Shown here: in pieces, positions 51,039 to 59,973 of the stretch | Layout of the letters: each line of letters begins with the position of its first letter | Numbering within the stretch: position 1 is the first letter of the stretch | Assembly: GCA_024402895.1 (NCBI GenBank) | Contig: JAKSSX010000001.1 | Coordinates: 109,920-173,919, forward strand | Direction: 5' to 3' | Source: Candidatus Saccharimonadota bacterium | GTDB taxonomy: Bacteria; Patescibacteriota; Saccharimonadia; Saccharimonadales; Saccharimonadaceae | DNA length: 64,000 nucleotides | Made by a program: the position numbers and the translations under genes | Notes under the pieces: model-generated | Databases searched by the model: none | Told to the model about the DNA's origin: nothing | Seen by the model: only the letters and a program-made list of their open reading frames with translations

Positions 51039-51986
51039 TTATAACATTCCGCGTTTTTTGAGCCAAATAGCAAAGATTATTGATAAGATAATTGATGCAG
51101 CAAGAATAATGACTGCAGACATATTACTGTCGCCGATAATGCCAAATTCGACGTTCATGCCTAGGAACGACGAAATGATAGTTGGAATAGAAAGGACGAT
51201 AGTTGCGCCAGCGAGGAACTTCATGATGTCGTTCTGGTTGTTATTGATGACTGCGCTGTAAGTTTCGGAAATAGACTTTAGAATCTTGCGATAAACGCCA
51301 GCCATGTCGAGCGCCTGTTCGTTTTCGATCATTGCATCTTCGAGGAGATCTTGGTCGCCTTCGTAGAGCGGCAGGACGTTGCCATTCTTGATGCGTTCTA
51401 GAACGAGGCGGTTTTCTTTGAGGGAGCTCTCGAAGTAAACGAGAGTTTTTTCTGCAGTGAGGAGATCGATGAGATCTTCGTTCTTAGTGGATTTCTGCAT
51501 ATTATCCTCTTTTGCGTCGATAGATTTATAGACCTGATCGAGGACCTTGATGTAGCTAGCTGCAGTTCTGGTGATAATCTGGATAAGAAAACGAGTTTTC
51601 TTTGCTGTGCGAAAATCATTAACGATTCCCTTGCTGAAATCCGTTAGAGTATTGGTTTCGACTGGAGAAACCGTAATAACATAGTTATTCTCGCAGGCAA
51701 TAAAACCGAGCGGGTAAGTAACGTAATCATCGTCATCGTCGCCGTCATCTTCTAGAGATGGGACGTCCAAAACGACAAGTGTTGCGTTGCCGGAAACCTC
51801 AATGCGTGGAAGCTCGTCGTCATCGCGCATCTTTACGAGAAGGTCGCGGTCTACGCCGGTCTCTTGAACGACTTTTTCGATTTCGGCATCAGTAGGCTGG
51901 ACAAGATCAATCCAGCAGTCAGCTTCGGCGTTTGTGATACGCTCGAGCTTTTTGGTGTCGTGGTTTGTTTTATAGTATTTAAGCAT
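51039..51986 (-). CDS. CorA-family divalent cation transporter
   Basis: The 315 residues have the cytoplasmic alpha/beta domain and long stalk helix, then two C-terminal membrane segments with the selectivity motif GMN (in SSFLGMNVEFG). This matches CorA-type Mg2+ (or Co2+/Ni2+) channels. TATAAT ends seven bases before the ATG; the box is immediately next to that of the divergent hemolysin III gene. Confidence 0.92.
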   Translation of the reverse strand: MLKYYKTNHDTKKLERITNAEADCWIDLVQPTDAEIEKVVQETGVDRDLLVKMRDDDELPRIEVSGNATLVVLDVPSLEDDGDDDDDYVTYPLGFIACENNYVITVSPVETNTLTDFSKGIVNDFRTAKKTRFLIQIITRTAASYIKVLDQVYKSIDAKEDNMQKSTKNEDLIDLLTAEKTLVYFESSLKENRLVLERIKNGNVLPLYEGDQDLLEDAMIENEQALDMAGVYRKILKSISETYSAVINNNQNDIMKFLAGATIVLSIPTIISSFLGMNVEFGIIGDSNMSAVIILAASIILSIIFAIWLKKRGML

Positions 51987-52015
51987 TATTTATATTATAG
52001 CGTATAATTAAAGAG

Positions 52016-52693
52016 ATGAAGAAACGAACCAAATTGGCAGATCGCGAACTTCCAGACTATACGCGCGGCGAAGAGATTTTTAATATGGTTTCCCATATTG
52101 TTGCTGCGGCTTTTTCTGTGCCGATTTTGATTCTTTGTATTATTCGCGGCGCGATTGAATATGGCGCAGCTGGTGTTTTGACTGGCTTAGCTTTTACGGT
52201 TTCAATGCTGGTGCTCTTCACGATTTCGGCAATTTATCATGGCCTAAATCCAAAGAAGCGCGCCAAGAAAGTTATGCAAATTATCGATCATTGCTCGATT
52301 TTCTTGCTGATTGCTGGTTCATATACTCCGATTACACTCATTGCTTTAATGAAGACTGATCCGGCTGCGGCTTGGGTAATGTTTAGTGTGGTTTGGGTAA
52401 TGTCGATCGTCGGCATTGTTCTGAATGCGATTGATTTGAAGCGCTTTGCTGGCTTTTCGATGGCCTGCTATCTTGGTCTCGGTTGGTGTATTATTCTCTG
52501 TTTGCCAAACTTAATGGCGGTTTTGCCTCCAATCGGTACAGTTTTGTTGTTCTTGGGCGGTATTATGTATACGATTGGCGCGATGTTCTTTGGGCTCGAG
52601 AAAGAGTTTAAATATATGCACTCGGTTTTTCATCTATTAGTGCTCTGTGGTAGTGTTTGCCATGGCCTTATGATTCTTCTTTGCATATTGTAA
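52016..52693 (+). CDS. Hemolysin III/PAQR family membrane protein (TrhA-like)
   Basis: The 225 residues have seven hydrophobic segments with the conserved His residues in NMVSHIVAAAFS, IYHG, IIDHCSIFLLIAGSYTPI and SVFHLLVLCGSVCHG, which form the metal site of the PAQR fold. Bacterial members affect membrane homeostasis; hemolysis is an overexpression trait. TATAAT ends seven bases before the ATG. Confidence 0.92.
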   Translation: MKKRTKLADRELPDYTRGEEIFNMVSHIVAAAFSVPILILCIIRGAIEYGAAGVLTGLAFTVSMLVLFTISAIYHGLNPKKRAKKVMQIIDHCSIFLLIAGSYTPITLIALMKTDPAAAWVMFSVVWVMSIVGIVLNAIDLKRFAGFSMACYLGLGWCIILCLPNLMAVLPPIGTVLLFLGGIMYTIGAMFFGLEKEFKYMHSVFHLLVLCGSVCHGLMILLCIL

Positions 52694-52790
52694 ATATATT
52701 TGATAAGATAGTTAGTATCTTTAAGTGTTTTTAGTAAAGCATTTGGCTCATTAATATTTTTTTATTATCTATGTTAAGGGGGTAAATTGC

Positions 52791-53573
52791 ATGGACAAAG
52801 TTCTTATTAAGCAGATGCTTAAAAAATCCGGCGCCGTCCCATTCTATTACGGCAATGGAGATGAATCGTATTTCTGGCTCGCAGCCGAGATCGATGGAGA
52901 GATATTTGCACAAAGGGCGTATTACGCGGAAGGAGAAGGTTCGACAGAGGTATTTTACTACTGTCAGGCTCATGACCGCATGAATATCCGTGAGATTTAC
53001 GATAATATGGTCGTGGATTTTGTGGTTTTCTATAAACCCGTCTTCGTTGGACATCTGGAAAGTAGCGTTTTTGAAGATATTGCTAGCCCAGAAGACGAAG
53101 GATTGTGTGAGCTTTTAAGTGTGTTTCATAAGAAATACTCTGATTTTCTCAAGGATGTTATTTATTGGGTCTCAGTAATTGGTAATTTGGAACCCGATGA
53201 TGGTATATATGAGGTTGCCGTTAATGGTCCGCTTAGTCAGGAAGAACGTATCGTAAAAACTGTCTTGGATCGTTTGATGGTGTTAAGCCCTTTAGTTGTC
53301 GAAACCGAAGATTTTACTTACGTTTGGCGTATTGTAAAAGCGAACGGAGATTTATGGTATCAGAAGTCGACCTATCGCCGCTATGATGAGTATAGCTACG
53401 CGACCGATGAGTATGGTCACTTCAGTAAGGATGACAATGATGCTTTCAACGCGCTTAGCGATGCCGTACTGGCTTGCTTCTGCGTTGAGGGTTGGAGAAT
53501 AACAAGCCGCATTGAGGATATCGATGATGTTTTAGCACTCGTAGAATTGACCTACGAGGAAATAACTGAGTAA
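52791..53573 (+). CDS. Hypothetical protein, 260 aa
   Basis: A soluble, acidic, aromatic-rich protein without signal peptide or known motif. AAGGGGG lies seven bases before the ATG. Like the hypothetical at 49564 it stands alone with a Shine-Dalgarno leader and terminator. Two halves (about 1-100 and 140-260) each contain a strand-rich patch, but I see no clear internal repeat. Confidence 0.7.
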   Translation: MDKVLIKQMLKKSGAVPFYYGNGDESYFWLAAEIDGEIFAQRAYYAEGEGSTEVFYYCQAHDRMNIREIYDNMVVDFVVFYKPVFVGHLESSVFEDIASPEDEGLCELLSVFHKKYSDFLKDVIYWVSVIGNLEPDDGIYEVAVNGPLSQEERIVKTVLDRLMVLSPLVVETEDFTYVWRIVKANGDLWYQKSTYRRYDEYSYATDEYGHFSKDDNDAFNALSDAVLACFCVEGWRITSRIEDIDDVLALVELTYEEITE

Positions 53574-53614
53574 TTGATCAGAGCTGAATGTAAAACTAAA
53601 AACATAGGTAATTA

Positions 53615-53666
53615 AGCTCGGGTAGCGCCTTTTCTTCCATGAAAAGACGTGAACCGGGCTTTTTTC
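53615..53666 (+). terminator. Long intrinsic terminator
   Basis: Outer arms AGCTCGGGT/ACCGGGCT (one bulge) and inner CTTTTC/GAAAAG are followed by TTTTTT. Confidence 0.65.
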
Positions 53667-53677
53667 TTGTACTTTTG

Positions 53678-53706
53678 TTGCACTTTCTGAAAATCTGTGC
53701 TATTAT
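53678..53706 (+). promoter_or_regulatory. Promoter of tRNA-Ala
   Basis: TTGCAC (53678-53683), 17 bases ending TGC, TATTAT (53701-53706). Transcription would start near 53713 at a hairpin (53714-53741, GGAAG/CTTCC and AGCG/CGCT around a C-only loop) in the tRNA precursor's 5' leader. Confidence 0.65.
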
Positions 53707-53758
53707 AAGAGTCGGAAGTGAGCGCCCCCCCGCTTGCTTCCACCTACTTTACAAATAT

Positions 53759-53835
53759 GGGGCGTTAGCTCAGCTGATTAGAGCGCCTGCTTTGCAAGCA
53801 GGAGGTCAAGAGTTTGAATCTCTTACGCTCCACCA
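53759..53835 (+). tRNA. tRNA-Ala (UGC), CCA encoded
   Basis: Acceptor GGGGCGT pairs with ACGCTCC, including the G3-U70 wobble that identifies alanine tRNAs. The anticodon loop TTTGCAA has anticodon TGC, discriminator A, and CCA at 53833-53835. A terminator with GCGA loop follows at 53850. Confidence 0.97.
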
Positions 53836-53849
53836 AATTTTAAGAAATA

Positions 53850-53870
53850 AGACCGCGAGGTCTATTTTTT
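53850..53870 (+). terminator. Intrinsic terminator after tRNA-Ala
   Basis: AGACC, GCGA loop and GGTCT are followed by ATTTTTT. Confidence 0.75.
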
Positions 53871-53964
53871 ATTTGTTTTAACTCTGGCGTTTTTTCTTTT
53901 AGAAAAACTATGATATAATAACTTTATTATTAATTGCGCAAGCGCGCGGAAAGACAATTTAAAT

Positions 53965-55068
53965 ATGAAAGACATGAATAGTCTTTTTGTACAGGATTCA
54001 TTTTCTGTATCTGAAAATAAACCAAAGACACATGGTGCTTTTGGTTTTTGCCACTCATGGGGTAAAAATGTAATTATAGAAAAACCTACGAGATATTCTC
54101 AGGCGACGAGAGATTTCTTGAATCAGAGAATTACAAAGAATTTAATCAGAGAGACTATCGATAGTAGTGATATATCTACTAAAAAATCCGTTTTGGAAAC
54201 ATTAGCATATGTTGTTTATCATGATAGTAGATATCTATATTCGATTACCTCAAATATTAGCGATAAAAAATGTATAGTACTTACAAATTATCAGGACACT
54301 ATAGAGTTCTTTGAAAAAAATACAATTAACGGTGTGTCTAATTATGGAACGACGAAGTGGCGTAATCATCCAGATTGGCCAGAAGTATGGCGTAGGGATG
54401 GCGGAAGTAAGCCATTACTTATGAACTTCGAGGCGTATTGCACAAAGTTTAGCCGTTTTCATGAAATACCAGTACATATTGTAGATATACCAAACAATGA
54501 TAAATGGCTTGCTTTCGAACGTTGTATGCCCTTGGTTTCCGAACTTCATATTTATCCACTTATGGGGACTCTCTTTTCATGTCTTCTTAGGATGCCTGAG
54601 TTGATACAGAATATGAGTGAAATAACTAGAATTGAGAAACCAATATTATCTTCAGATAAATATATCAGCCAAATGAGTGAGATTACCGATCAGCTTAATG
54701 AGGCCTTGGGTTCTGCTATTCGGGAGGTTGATAACGAATCTTATCTCGACAAAGAGATACTAATGGAAAAAAATAAATTAATTCACGAGTTAGATAAAAC
54801 TATTAGTTATTACAGAGAGTCTAGTAGGATTCTGGATATTACTAGTGATATCGAAATACTGAGAACGATAGTATCTAAAGTTATGAGAATGCATACTTTA
54901 GCCGAAAGCAATTACAAAGAATTTTTTGCGGCAACTAAAGTATCGAAATATGCCGACTGCGCTATAGGCGCAAGAATAAAAAGCGAAAATAGGCTTTATG
55001 TAGAAATAAGAGATATGGCGGAATATCGTATTAATGAGAAACTCGCTAACAAATCAAAGGAGCTATAA
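53965..55068 (+). CDS. Hypothetical protein, 367 aa, of a two-gene cassette
   Basis: A soluble protein with a C-terminal helical part including a coiled coil (about 235-290) and no recognised motif. Codon use is more AT-rich than neighbours. A TATAAT box lies at 53914-53919; the leader contains a GCGC-rich palindrome and a weak GGA. The next gene begins three bases after its stop. Position immediately after tRNA-Ala and the unusual composition suggest an accessory cassette; phage-defence or toxin-antitoxin roles are possible but unsupported. Confidence 0.7.
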   Translation: MKDMNSLFVQDSFSVSENKPKTHGAFGFCHSWGKNVIIEKPTRYSQATRDFLNQRITKNLIRETIDSSDISTKKSVLETLAYVVYHDSRYLYSITSNISDKKCIVLTNYQDTIEFFEKNTINGVSNYGTTKWRNHPDWPEVWRRDGGSKPLLMNFEAYCTKFSRFHEIPVHIVDIPNNDKWLAFERCMPLVSELHIYPLMGTLFSCLLRMPELIQNMSEITRIEKPILSSDKYISQMSEITDQLNEALGSAIREVDNESYLDKEILMEKNKLIHELDKTISYYRESSRILDITSDIEILRTIVSKVMRMHTLAESNYKEFFAATKVSKYADCAIGARIKSENRLYVEIRDMAEYRINEKLANKSKEL

Positions 55069-55071
55069 TTT

Positions 55072-55365
55072 ATGCGTACGGATTATAGCATTAAAGTAAC
55101 CAAACATTATGTGTCTCGTTTTCGCAAGCGGATTGCAAGAAGTAAAAGAATAGAATACTTTGCAAATGAAGCTTATATTTGCGGAGATGCTCCTGAGGGC
55201 GTAGATGATACTAGACTAAGAACATTCTTATTAGATAAAGAGAATTTGCACGGGAATGAATGCGTATTGAAAGTTTATAAAGGCTTCGTGCATGTCTTCG
55301 ATTCCCTAACAAATGTTGCTGTAACGGTATATAAAGTGCCTAAACTTAAGAGTATGTGCGAGTAG
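55072..55365 (+). CDS. Hypothetical protein, 97 aa, partner of upstream gene
   Basis: The small basic protein begins with a KVTKHYVSRFRKRIARSK helix and ends with strands (VLKVYKGFVHVFDSLTNVAVTVYKVP). That layout resembles short phage- or toxin-like proteins in which an N-terminal basic helix precedes a beta hairpin, as in the RelE/DUF4258-like groups. I cannot assign it. It follows its partner by three bases and is surely co-transcribed. Confidence 0.65.
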   Translation: MRTDYSIKVTKHYVSRFRKRIARSKRIEYFANEAYICGDAPEGVDDTRLRTFLLDKENLHGNECVLKVYKGFVHVFDSLTNVAVTVYKVPKLKSMCE

Positions 55366-55423
55366 CTATGTATATTCCGATTACCAAGCGTTAAAATAGA
55401 TATGATACTATTTGGAGGTAATT

Positions 55424-55609
55424 ATGGAAGAATCATCAGAAAAGCAACATCGTTCTGCGGAAATTATGCCAATTAACGAGATTGCGGAACAAGACACTAG
55501 GGGTGTCGTTGAGAAAAATATGCCAGTAATTATGGGTATTATTGGTAGCGCGATTGTTATCGTGTTAGCTGTAGTTCTTATTGCTAGCAAGATTAAACGC
55601 AATAAGTAA
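55424..55609 (+). CDS. Small single-span membrane protein, 61 aa
   Basis: A polar, acidic N-terminal half is followed by one membrane segment (about 34-55) and a basic KIKRNK end, so the N-terminus is outside. GGAGG lies five bases before the ATG. A terminator follows at 55613. Function unknown. Confidence 0.65.
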   Translation: MEESSEKQHRSAEIMPINEIAEQDTRGVVEKNMPVIMGIIGSAIVIVLAVVLIASKIKRNK

Positions 55610-55612
55610 TTA

Positions 55613-55641
55613 AAAGATGCAGAGTTTGTTCTGCGTCTTTT
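55613..55641. terminator. Intrinsic terminator
   Basis: An 11-base pairing (AAAGATGCAGA with TCTGCGTCTTT, one G-U) with a six-base loop ends in TTTTTT. Confidence 0.8.
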
Positions 55642-55646
55642 TTGAG

Positions 55647-56414
55647 CTATTTGAAATATAGGATAAAACCCTGTTGTTCGACTAATTCTAGTCCGTGTTC
55701 GCGTGCATATTTGATGATTGTATCATGTTGGCTCGTATCAGCCTCTAGAATGAGTCCTGAGCAGTTTTCTGGGTATTGGTCGATTAATTGGTAGATTAAG
55801 GCTAAACCGCCCTGCTCTGCGTATAATGCGAGGCTAGGTTCATGGTCGAGCGATTGATGATCGAGCCAATCCCATTCTCTGTCTACGTACGGTAGATTTG
55901 CGATGATTAGCGTGCCTGGTCCCGGTTTGTAATCATTGAGCAAATTAGACTTATGAAATTGGACTCTAGCGCCGTGATGAGCGGCGTTTTTCTGCGCAAT
56001 GCGTAAAGCATCATCTGAGATGTCTACGGCGTTTATGGAGGCTTCTGGAAGCTCTAGGCTTAATGTTATTGCGATGCATCCAGAGCCTGTGCCGACATCC
56101 ATAATACTTGCTGGACTAATTTGTTTGACGATATCAATAATCGTTTCAGTTTCCGGGCGTGGAATAAGAACATCTGGCGTAACAAAAAAATTGCGACCGT
56201 AAAATTCGCGATGACCAAGAATATAAGCGAGTGGCTCGCCGTCTGCGCGGCGATCTACCTGCGCGTCGATTTGAGTGGTATTTGAAAGCTCGTCATCGGC
56301 ATGCGAAACAAGGTAACTGCGGTCTGAAGCGCCTAAGAAATCTACCAAAATAAGCTCCGCGTCGAGGCGGTCGATTTTGTTACTGCACTGCTTGAGCCAT
56401 TCGGAAATTATCAT
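55647..56414 (-). CDS. prmC: Release factor glutamine N5-methyltransferase
   Basis: The 255-residue enzyme methylates the Gln of the GGQ motif in peptide release factors. It shows the HREFYGRNFFVTPDVLIPRPETE segment, SAM motif DVGTGSGCIAITLS and a catalytic NLPY (usually NPPY). The Leu substitution in that motif is unusual but the Asn, Pro and Tyr are kept. TATAAT ends six bases before the ATG. Confidence 0.92.
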   Translation of the reverse strand: MIISEWLKQCSNKIDRLDAELILVDFLGASDRSYLVSHADDELSNTTQIDAQVDRRADGEPLAYILGHREFYGRNFFVTPDVLIPRPETETIIDIVKQISPASIMDVGTGSGCIAITLSLELPEASINAVDISDDALRIAQKNAAHHGARVQFHKSNLLNDYKPGPGTLIIANLPYVDREWDWLDHQSLDHEPSLALYAEQGGLALIYQLIDQYPENCSGLILEADTSQHDTIIKYAREHGLELVEQQGFILYFK

Positions 56415-56445
56415 GGCTTAATTATACCACCTTCTCACGCCTCTC

Positions 56446-56474
56446 TTTACTTTTTGGGCAAAATGTGCTATAAT
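56446..56474 (+). promoter_or_regulatory. Promoter of SleB-type hydrolase gene
   Basis: TTTACT (56446-56451), 17 bases ending TGC, TATAAT (56469-56474). A leader of about 65 bases with a GAGAGGTG Shine-Dalgarno follows. Confidence 0.65.
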
Positions 56475-56547
56475 ATAGATTGGTGCTACTTTTTGCTGTA
56501 CCTTAAAAATTTGTTTTTGCTAGTTTTGAAAAGAGAGGTGTTTAGTT

Positions 56548-57273
56548 ATTCTATTATCAAAAAAATCATTTGTTATCTTTTTCGTAGCTTCTATTGTTGC
56601 GATAGAATCTTTTGGATTTGTTGTTTCCGCAAGCGGCGCAACGAGGGATGAAAATACGATTGAGACTACTACTGATGCGACTACAGAAGTCGTGGAAGCA
56701 ATTGAAACTGAAATTGAGACTGAAGTTGAAGTTGAGGAAACAACTACAACTACATACGTTACTGTTGCTCCTACGCTTGCTCCTGTCGTTCGCGAGATTA
56801 ATGTGACTCCGATGACTATCTCTACTCCTATTGAGGAAATAGATGAGCCGGAAGAGTTAGAAGTAAATTTTGATGAGTATTTCACTGAAGCGGATGTGAT
56901 TATGATGGCTCAGCTAATTCATGCTGAGGCTGGTGGGGTTTTCCCATATAATCGTCGTGCTGCTGTTGCTTGGACTGTCTTGAATCGTCTAGATAATGGA
57001 CGTTGGGGGCCTACGACAATTAGTGGAATCATTACTCAACCAAGTCAGTACGCATGGTATGCGGGCTGCACTTACACTGATAAGGACTATGAAATTGCCC
57101 GAGACGTTTTGGAACGTTGGGCTACTGAGAAAGTTTCTGGTGAGACCGATGACGGCCGTGTATTGGCGCGTAATTTTGAGAGTTTCTATGGGGACGGATC
57201 TCAGAACTACTTTTATGACGCGAATGGAGTTTATTGGGATTTCTATGTAAGAAATGATCCATACGCGTGCTAA
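56548..57273 (+). CDS. Secreted cell-wall hydrolase, SleB type, possible ATT start
   Basis: The frame from 56548 encodes 241 residues: an n-region LLSKKS, hydrophobic core to about residue 25 and SAS cleavage site, a Thr/Glu/Val-rich linker (about 30-95), and a SleB/CwlJ hydrolase domain with the LIHAEAGG motif whose Glu is catalytic, near residue 132. It would cut peptidoglycan outside the membrane. No ATG, GTG or TTG lies in frame between the stop at 56527 and the GTG at 56692, which would remove the signal peptide. An ATT at 56548 is seven bases after GAGGTG, an ideal spacing. An indel near the A-run at 56559 is the alternative. Confidence 0.75.
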   Translation: MLLSKKSFVIFFVASIVAIESFGFVVSASGATRDENTIETTTDATTEVVEAIETEIETEVEVEETTTTTYVTVAPTLAPVVREINVTPMTISTPIEEIDEPEELEVNFDEYFTEADVIMMAQLIHAEAGGVFPYNRRAAVAWTVLNRLDNGRWGPTTISGIITQPSQYAWYAGCTYTDKDYEIARDVLERWATEKVSGETDDGRVLARNFESFYGDGSQNYFYDANGVYWDFYVRNDPYAC

Positions 57274-57308
57274 TTAGTTCGAGGAAAGCAAAAACAAATT
57301 AATAATTA

Positions 57309-57336
57309 ATCGCCGGCTTCGCGCTGGCGATTTTTT
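57309..57336 (+). terminator. Intrinsic terminator
   Basis: A nine-pair stem (one G-U) from ATCGCCGGC and GCTGGCGAT with a TTCGC loop, then TTTTT. Confidence 0.8.
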
Positions 57337-57358
57337 CTTGGTGCTATAATTTTAGTTA

Positions 57359-57886
57359 ATGAATATCTATTTAGTGCGCCATGGCGAAACGGACTGGAAT
57401 AAGAAGAAAATTTTGATGGGTCGCGCAGATGTTCCGTTAAATGCAGATGGCATTTCGCAGGCCGAGACAACTGCGAAGAAGTTGGCAAATGTGGACTTTG
57501 ATGTATGTTTCTGTTCCCCGCAACTTCGTGCGCGAAAGACGGCGAAAATAATCTGTGAGGAACGTAAAATCGAGATTATTAAAGACGATCTATTAATGGA
57601 AACTGACGCTGGTGATTATAGTGGCAAGAATCTCGATGAAATCGATTGGGATGCTTATGTAAAAGATCCGAGCGTTGAGTCCGGCAAACATGTGATGTCT
57701 AGAGCTTTGGCGTTCATGGATAAGCTAGATAATCTTGTTGCGGATAATGTTTTAATTGTGAGTCATAGTGGCTTAATTAAGAATCTTAGCTTTATTTTAC
57801 GTGGCGGAAAACCGGAGGATTATAGTTGGGATAACCAGCCGAATATTAGCAATGCCGAGATAATAAAAATTGAATGGAAAAAATAG
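57359..57886 (+). CDS. Histidine phosphatase family protein (phosphoglycerate mutase-like)
   Basis: The 175 residues have the phosphohistidine motif RHGE at about residues 7-10, the WNKKKILMGRADVPLN segment, the CFCSPQLRARKTA second-shell Arg and the IVSHSGLIK second His. It removes phosphate from small metabolites; cobalamin-phosphatase-like and GpmB-like enzymes share this fold. TATAAT ends eight bases before the ATG. Confidence 0.9.
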   Translation: MNIYLVRHGETDWNKKKILMGRADVPLNADGISQAETTAKKLANVDFDVCFCSPQLRARKTAKIICEERKIEIIKDDLLMETDAGDYSGKNLDEIDWDAYVKDPSVESGKHVMSRALAFMDKLDNLVADNVLIVSHSGLIKNLSFILRGGKPEDYSWDNQPNISNAEIIKIEWKK

Positions 57887-57906
57887 CCCTTTCGGGCTAT
57901 TTTTTA
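57882..57906. terminator. Bidirectional intrinsic terminator
   Basis: AATAGCCC, TTTC loop and GGGCTATT, with T-rich ends in both directions, separate convergent genes. Confidence 0.8.
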
Positions 57907-59160
57907 TTTCTTCCACTGTTTGCGTGGTGAGCCAAATAACTTTTTGAAGTTGATTTTTGGCGTAAATTCAATAGCGTTACGGCAGAAGATATGGGTCGCT
58001 AACTTCGATGCGAGAAGACCGAAGATTGTGATATCTGCTAAGCCGAGCCAGAATTCCCAGGTTGGCAAGTTGCCGAATAGGCCACGTAGCATGAGTGCGA
58101 TTGGCGCGCTTGGTGGGAAGTAACTTAGGACGTAAGTTAATGTGCCGATGCCGTTTGGCATGAAAGCGTTTACGAAAAAGATAGGCATAATGACCATGAT
58201 AATCATAACGCCGGAGTATGAGTTTGCGTCTTTTGCGGTCGGCGAAATGACGCCTACGATTACGCTCATTGCGGTAAATAGGAAGTAGCTCATGATGAGT
58301 AGAAGCATGTACATTGCGATGCTTGCTAGATCGAAGCTAATTGCTAAATCTGCCGGTAAAATGTTATTTGCTAGGCCGACTTTATAGAGGACGAGTACCG
58401 GCACGATAAGGACGATAAGCTGGACGATACCGACTATCATCAATGAGATAATTTTACCGACGATAAGGTTGATTGGCTTGATGCTGGTTAGGAGCAATTC
58501 GCTAATGCGGTTCTCTTTTTCTTCAACCATAGCCGTTGTTAGGCGGTTACCGAGAACAACTAGAAGAATATAGAAACAAACCAATGCGATTACTGGACCG
58601 ATGATAGCTTTGAGAATTTCGTCTTGATCGATTACGTGATCATCTTCGGCGCTGAAGGCGGTCGTATTGAAGTTGACCGCGCCAGTGACGACCGCTAAAT
58701 CGATTGGATTAACATTCGCTGCGGCAGTCATGGAAAGTAGCGAGCGAATCGGCATCGAATAATCATCAGTAATGCTTGCTGCTTCTGGCTTGGTGTAGAT
58801 TTCTACTTTTTGATCTGTAGCGAAATCTTTGCTGATGTAATAGAAGACATCGAGCTCTTTTGCTTTGACTGCATTGACGCCAGCGTCTTTGCTTTCGATG
58901 ATGGCTACTTCTTGCTCTTTTTCGTCAGCGTTAATGAACTTTGTGCCAGATAGATACTTTGCCTCGTCATAAACACCGAGTTTGAGTTCGGTAGTATTAG
59001 TGCCAGCCTCCATGCTTTCGCCGGCATTGTAGCCAACTAGGGCTGCGAAACCAATGTAGAGTGCGAAGCCAATAGGAATGAGAATTGCTGCAATCCAAAA
59101 GCTAGGCTTTTTGAGGTTGCGCATTACCTCGAAACGAATTACTTCTAGAGTTTTATTCAT
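57904..59160 (-). CDS. ABC transporter permease (NatB-like)
   Basis: The 418 residues have one N-terminal membrane segment (about 18-40), an outer loop of about 150 residues and five C-terminal segments, with VEEKENRISELLLTSIKP before the second segment, a hallmark of NatB-type ABC-2 permeases that export Na+ or other substrates. It overlaps its ATPase gene by eight bases. Confidence 0.92.
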   Translation of the reverse strand: MNKTLEVIRFEVMRNLKKPSFWIAAILIPIGFALYIGFAALVGYNAGESMEAGTNTTELKLGVYDEAKYLSGTKFINADEKEQEVAIIESKDAGVNAVKAKELDVFYYISKDFATDQKVEIYTKPEAASITDDYSMPIRSLLSMTAAANVNPIDLAVVTGAVNFNTTAFSAEDDHVIDQDEILKAIIGPVIALVCFYILLVVLGNRLTTAMVEEKENRISELLLTSIKPINLIVGKIISLMIVGIVQLIVLIVPVLVLYKVGLANNILPADLAISFDLASIAMYMLLLIMSYFLFTAMSVIVGVISPTAKDANSYSGVMIIMVIMPIFFVNAFMPNGIGTLTYVLSYFPPSAPIALMLRGLFGNLPTWEFWLGLADITIFGLLASKLATHIFCRNAIEFTPKINFKKLFGSPRKQWKK

Positions 59161-59896
59161 GGCTTTCCTCCTGTTCGCCGTAGATGTCTACGAAGATCTG
59201 ATCTAGAGATTTATTGTCGAACTTAGCGCGAACTTCCTTAACTGGACCTTGCGCGCGTGCGACGCCATCCTTTAGGAGCAAGATGTCGTCGCAAAGACGC
59301 TCAACTTCGTCCATATAGTGCGTAATAAGGATGATAGTGCAGCCTTTTTGATGCTGCTCTTCGATGATTTCCATGAGGAGGCGGCGGTTAACTGGATCGA
59401 AGCCCTTGGTTGGCTCGTCGAGAATGAGAAGCTCTGGGTTGTTCATGACGGTAATGCCGAGCTGAACTTTCTGCTGCATGCCCTGCGAAAGCTTGTTGAC
59501 TTTCGTTTTTGCGAATTCTTCCAAGCCGACGCGCTTTAGGTAATTCATGATCCATTCTTTTGGATTTTCGAGGTCTTTTAGACGCGCGAAATACATCATT
59601 ACGTCAAAGACGCTCTCTTTTTTGTAGAGGCCGCGTTCTTCTGGAAGATAGCCGATGCGAACTTTGTCGCCTGGCTCAAACTTCTTTCCATTAATGAGGA
59701 GTTTGCCTTTATCTTCGCGATAGAGGCCGAGAAGTGTGCGAATGGTTGTGGTTTTACCGGAACCATTGCTGCCGAGCAAGCCAAAAATTTCTCCGCGTTT
59801 GACACTAAAGGAAAGGTCTTTAATGACGGTCTTCTGAGCAAAAGAAATCTTGAAATGCTGAACTTCAATAATGTTGTCAGTAGATTTTGTTGTCAT
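59153..59896 (-). CDS. ABC transporter ATP-binding protein (NatA-like)
   Basis: The 247-residue ATPase has Walker A GSNGSGKTT, signature LSQGMQQKVQ (the LSQG form typical of NatA/DrrA) and Walker B LLILDEPTKGFDP. It powers the NatB-like permease downstream. A TAAAAT box ends six bases before the ATG. Confidence 0.93.
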   Translation of the reverse strand: MTTKSTDNIIEVQHFKISFAQKTVIKDLSFSVKRGEIFGLLGSNGSGKTTTIRTLLGLYREDKGKLLINGKKFEPGDKVRIGYLPEERGLYKKESVFDVMMYFARLKDLENPKEWIMNYLKRVGLEEFAKTKVNKLSQGMQQKVQLGITVMNNPELLILDEPTKGFDPVNRRLLMEIIEEQHQKGCTIILITHYMDEVERLCDDILLLKDGVARAQGPVKEVRAKFDNKSLDQIFVDIYGEQEESHE

Positions 59897-59973
59897 GTAA
59901 ATATTTTACCATAACAGAGAGAATGTTGTGCTTATGCTTCACTTTTTCTTGGGTCGGAAAAATAATTCGTGGC

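Noticed and set aside
53965..55609. tRNA-Ala-derived attachment repeat at the far end of the cassette
   Set aside because: No copy of the tRNA 3' end was found near 55366-55620, so an integrated element cannot be claimed there.
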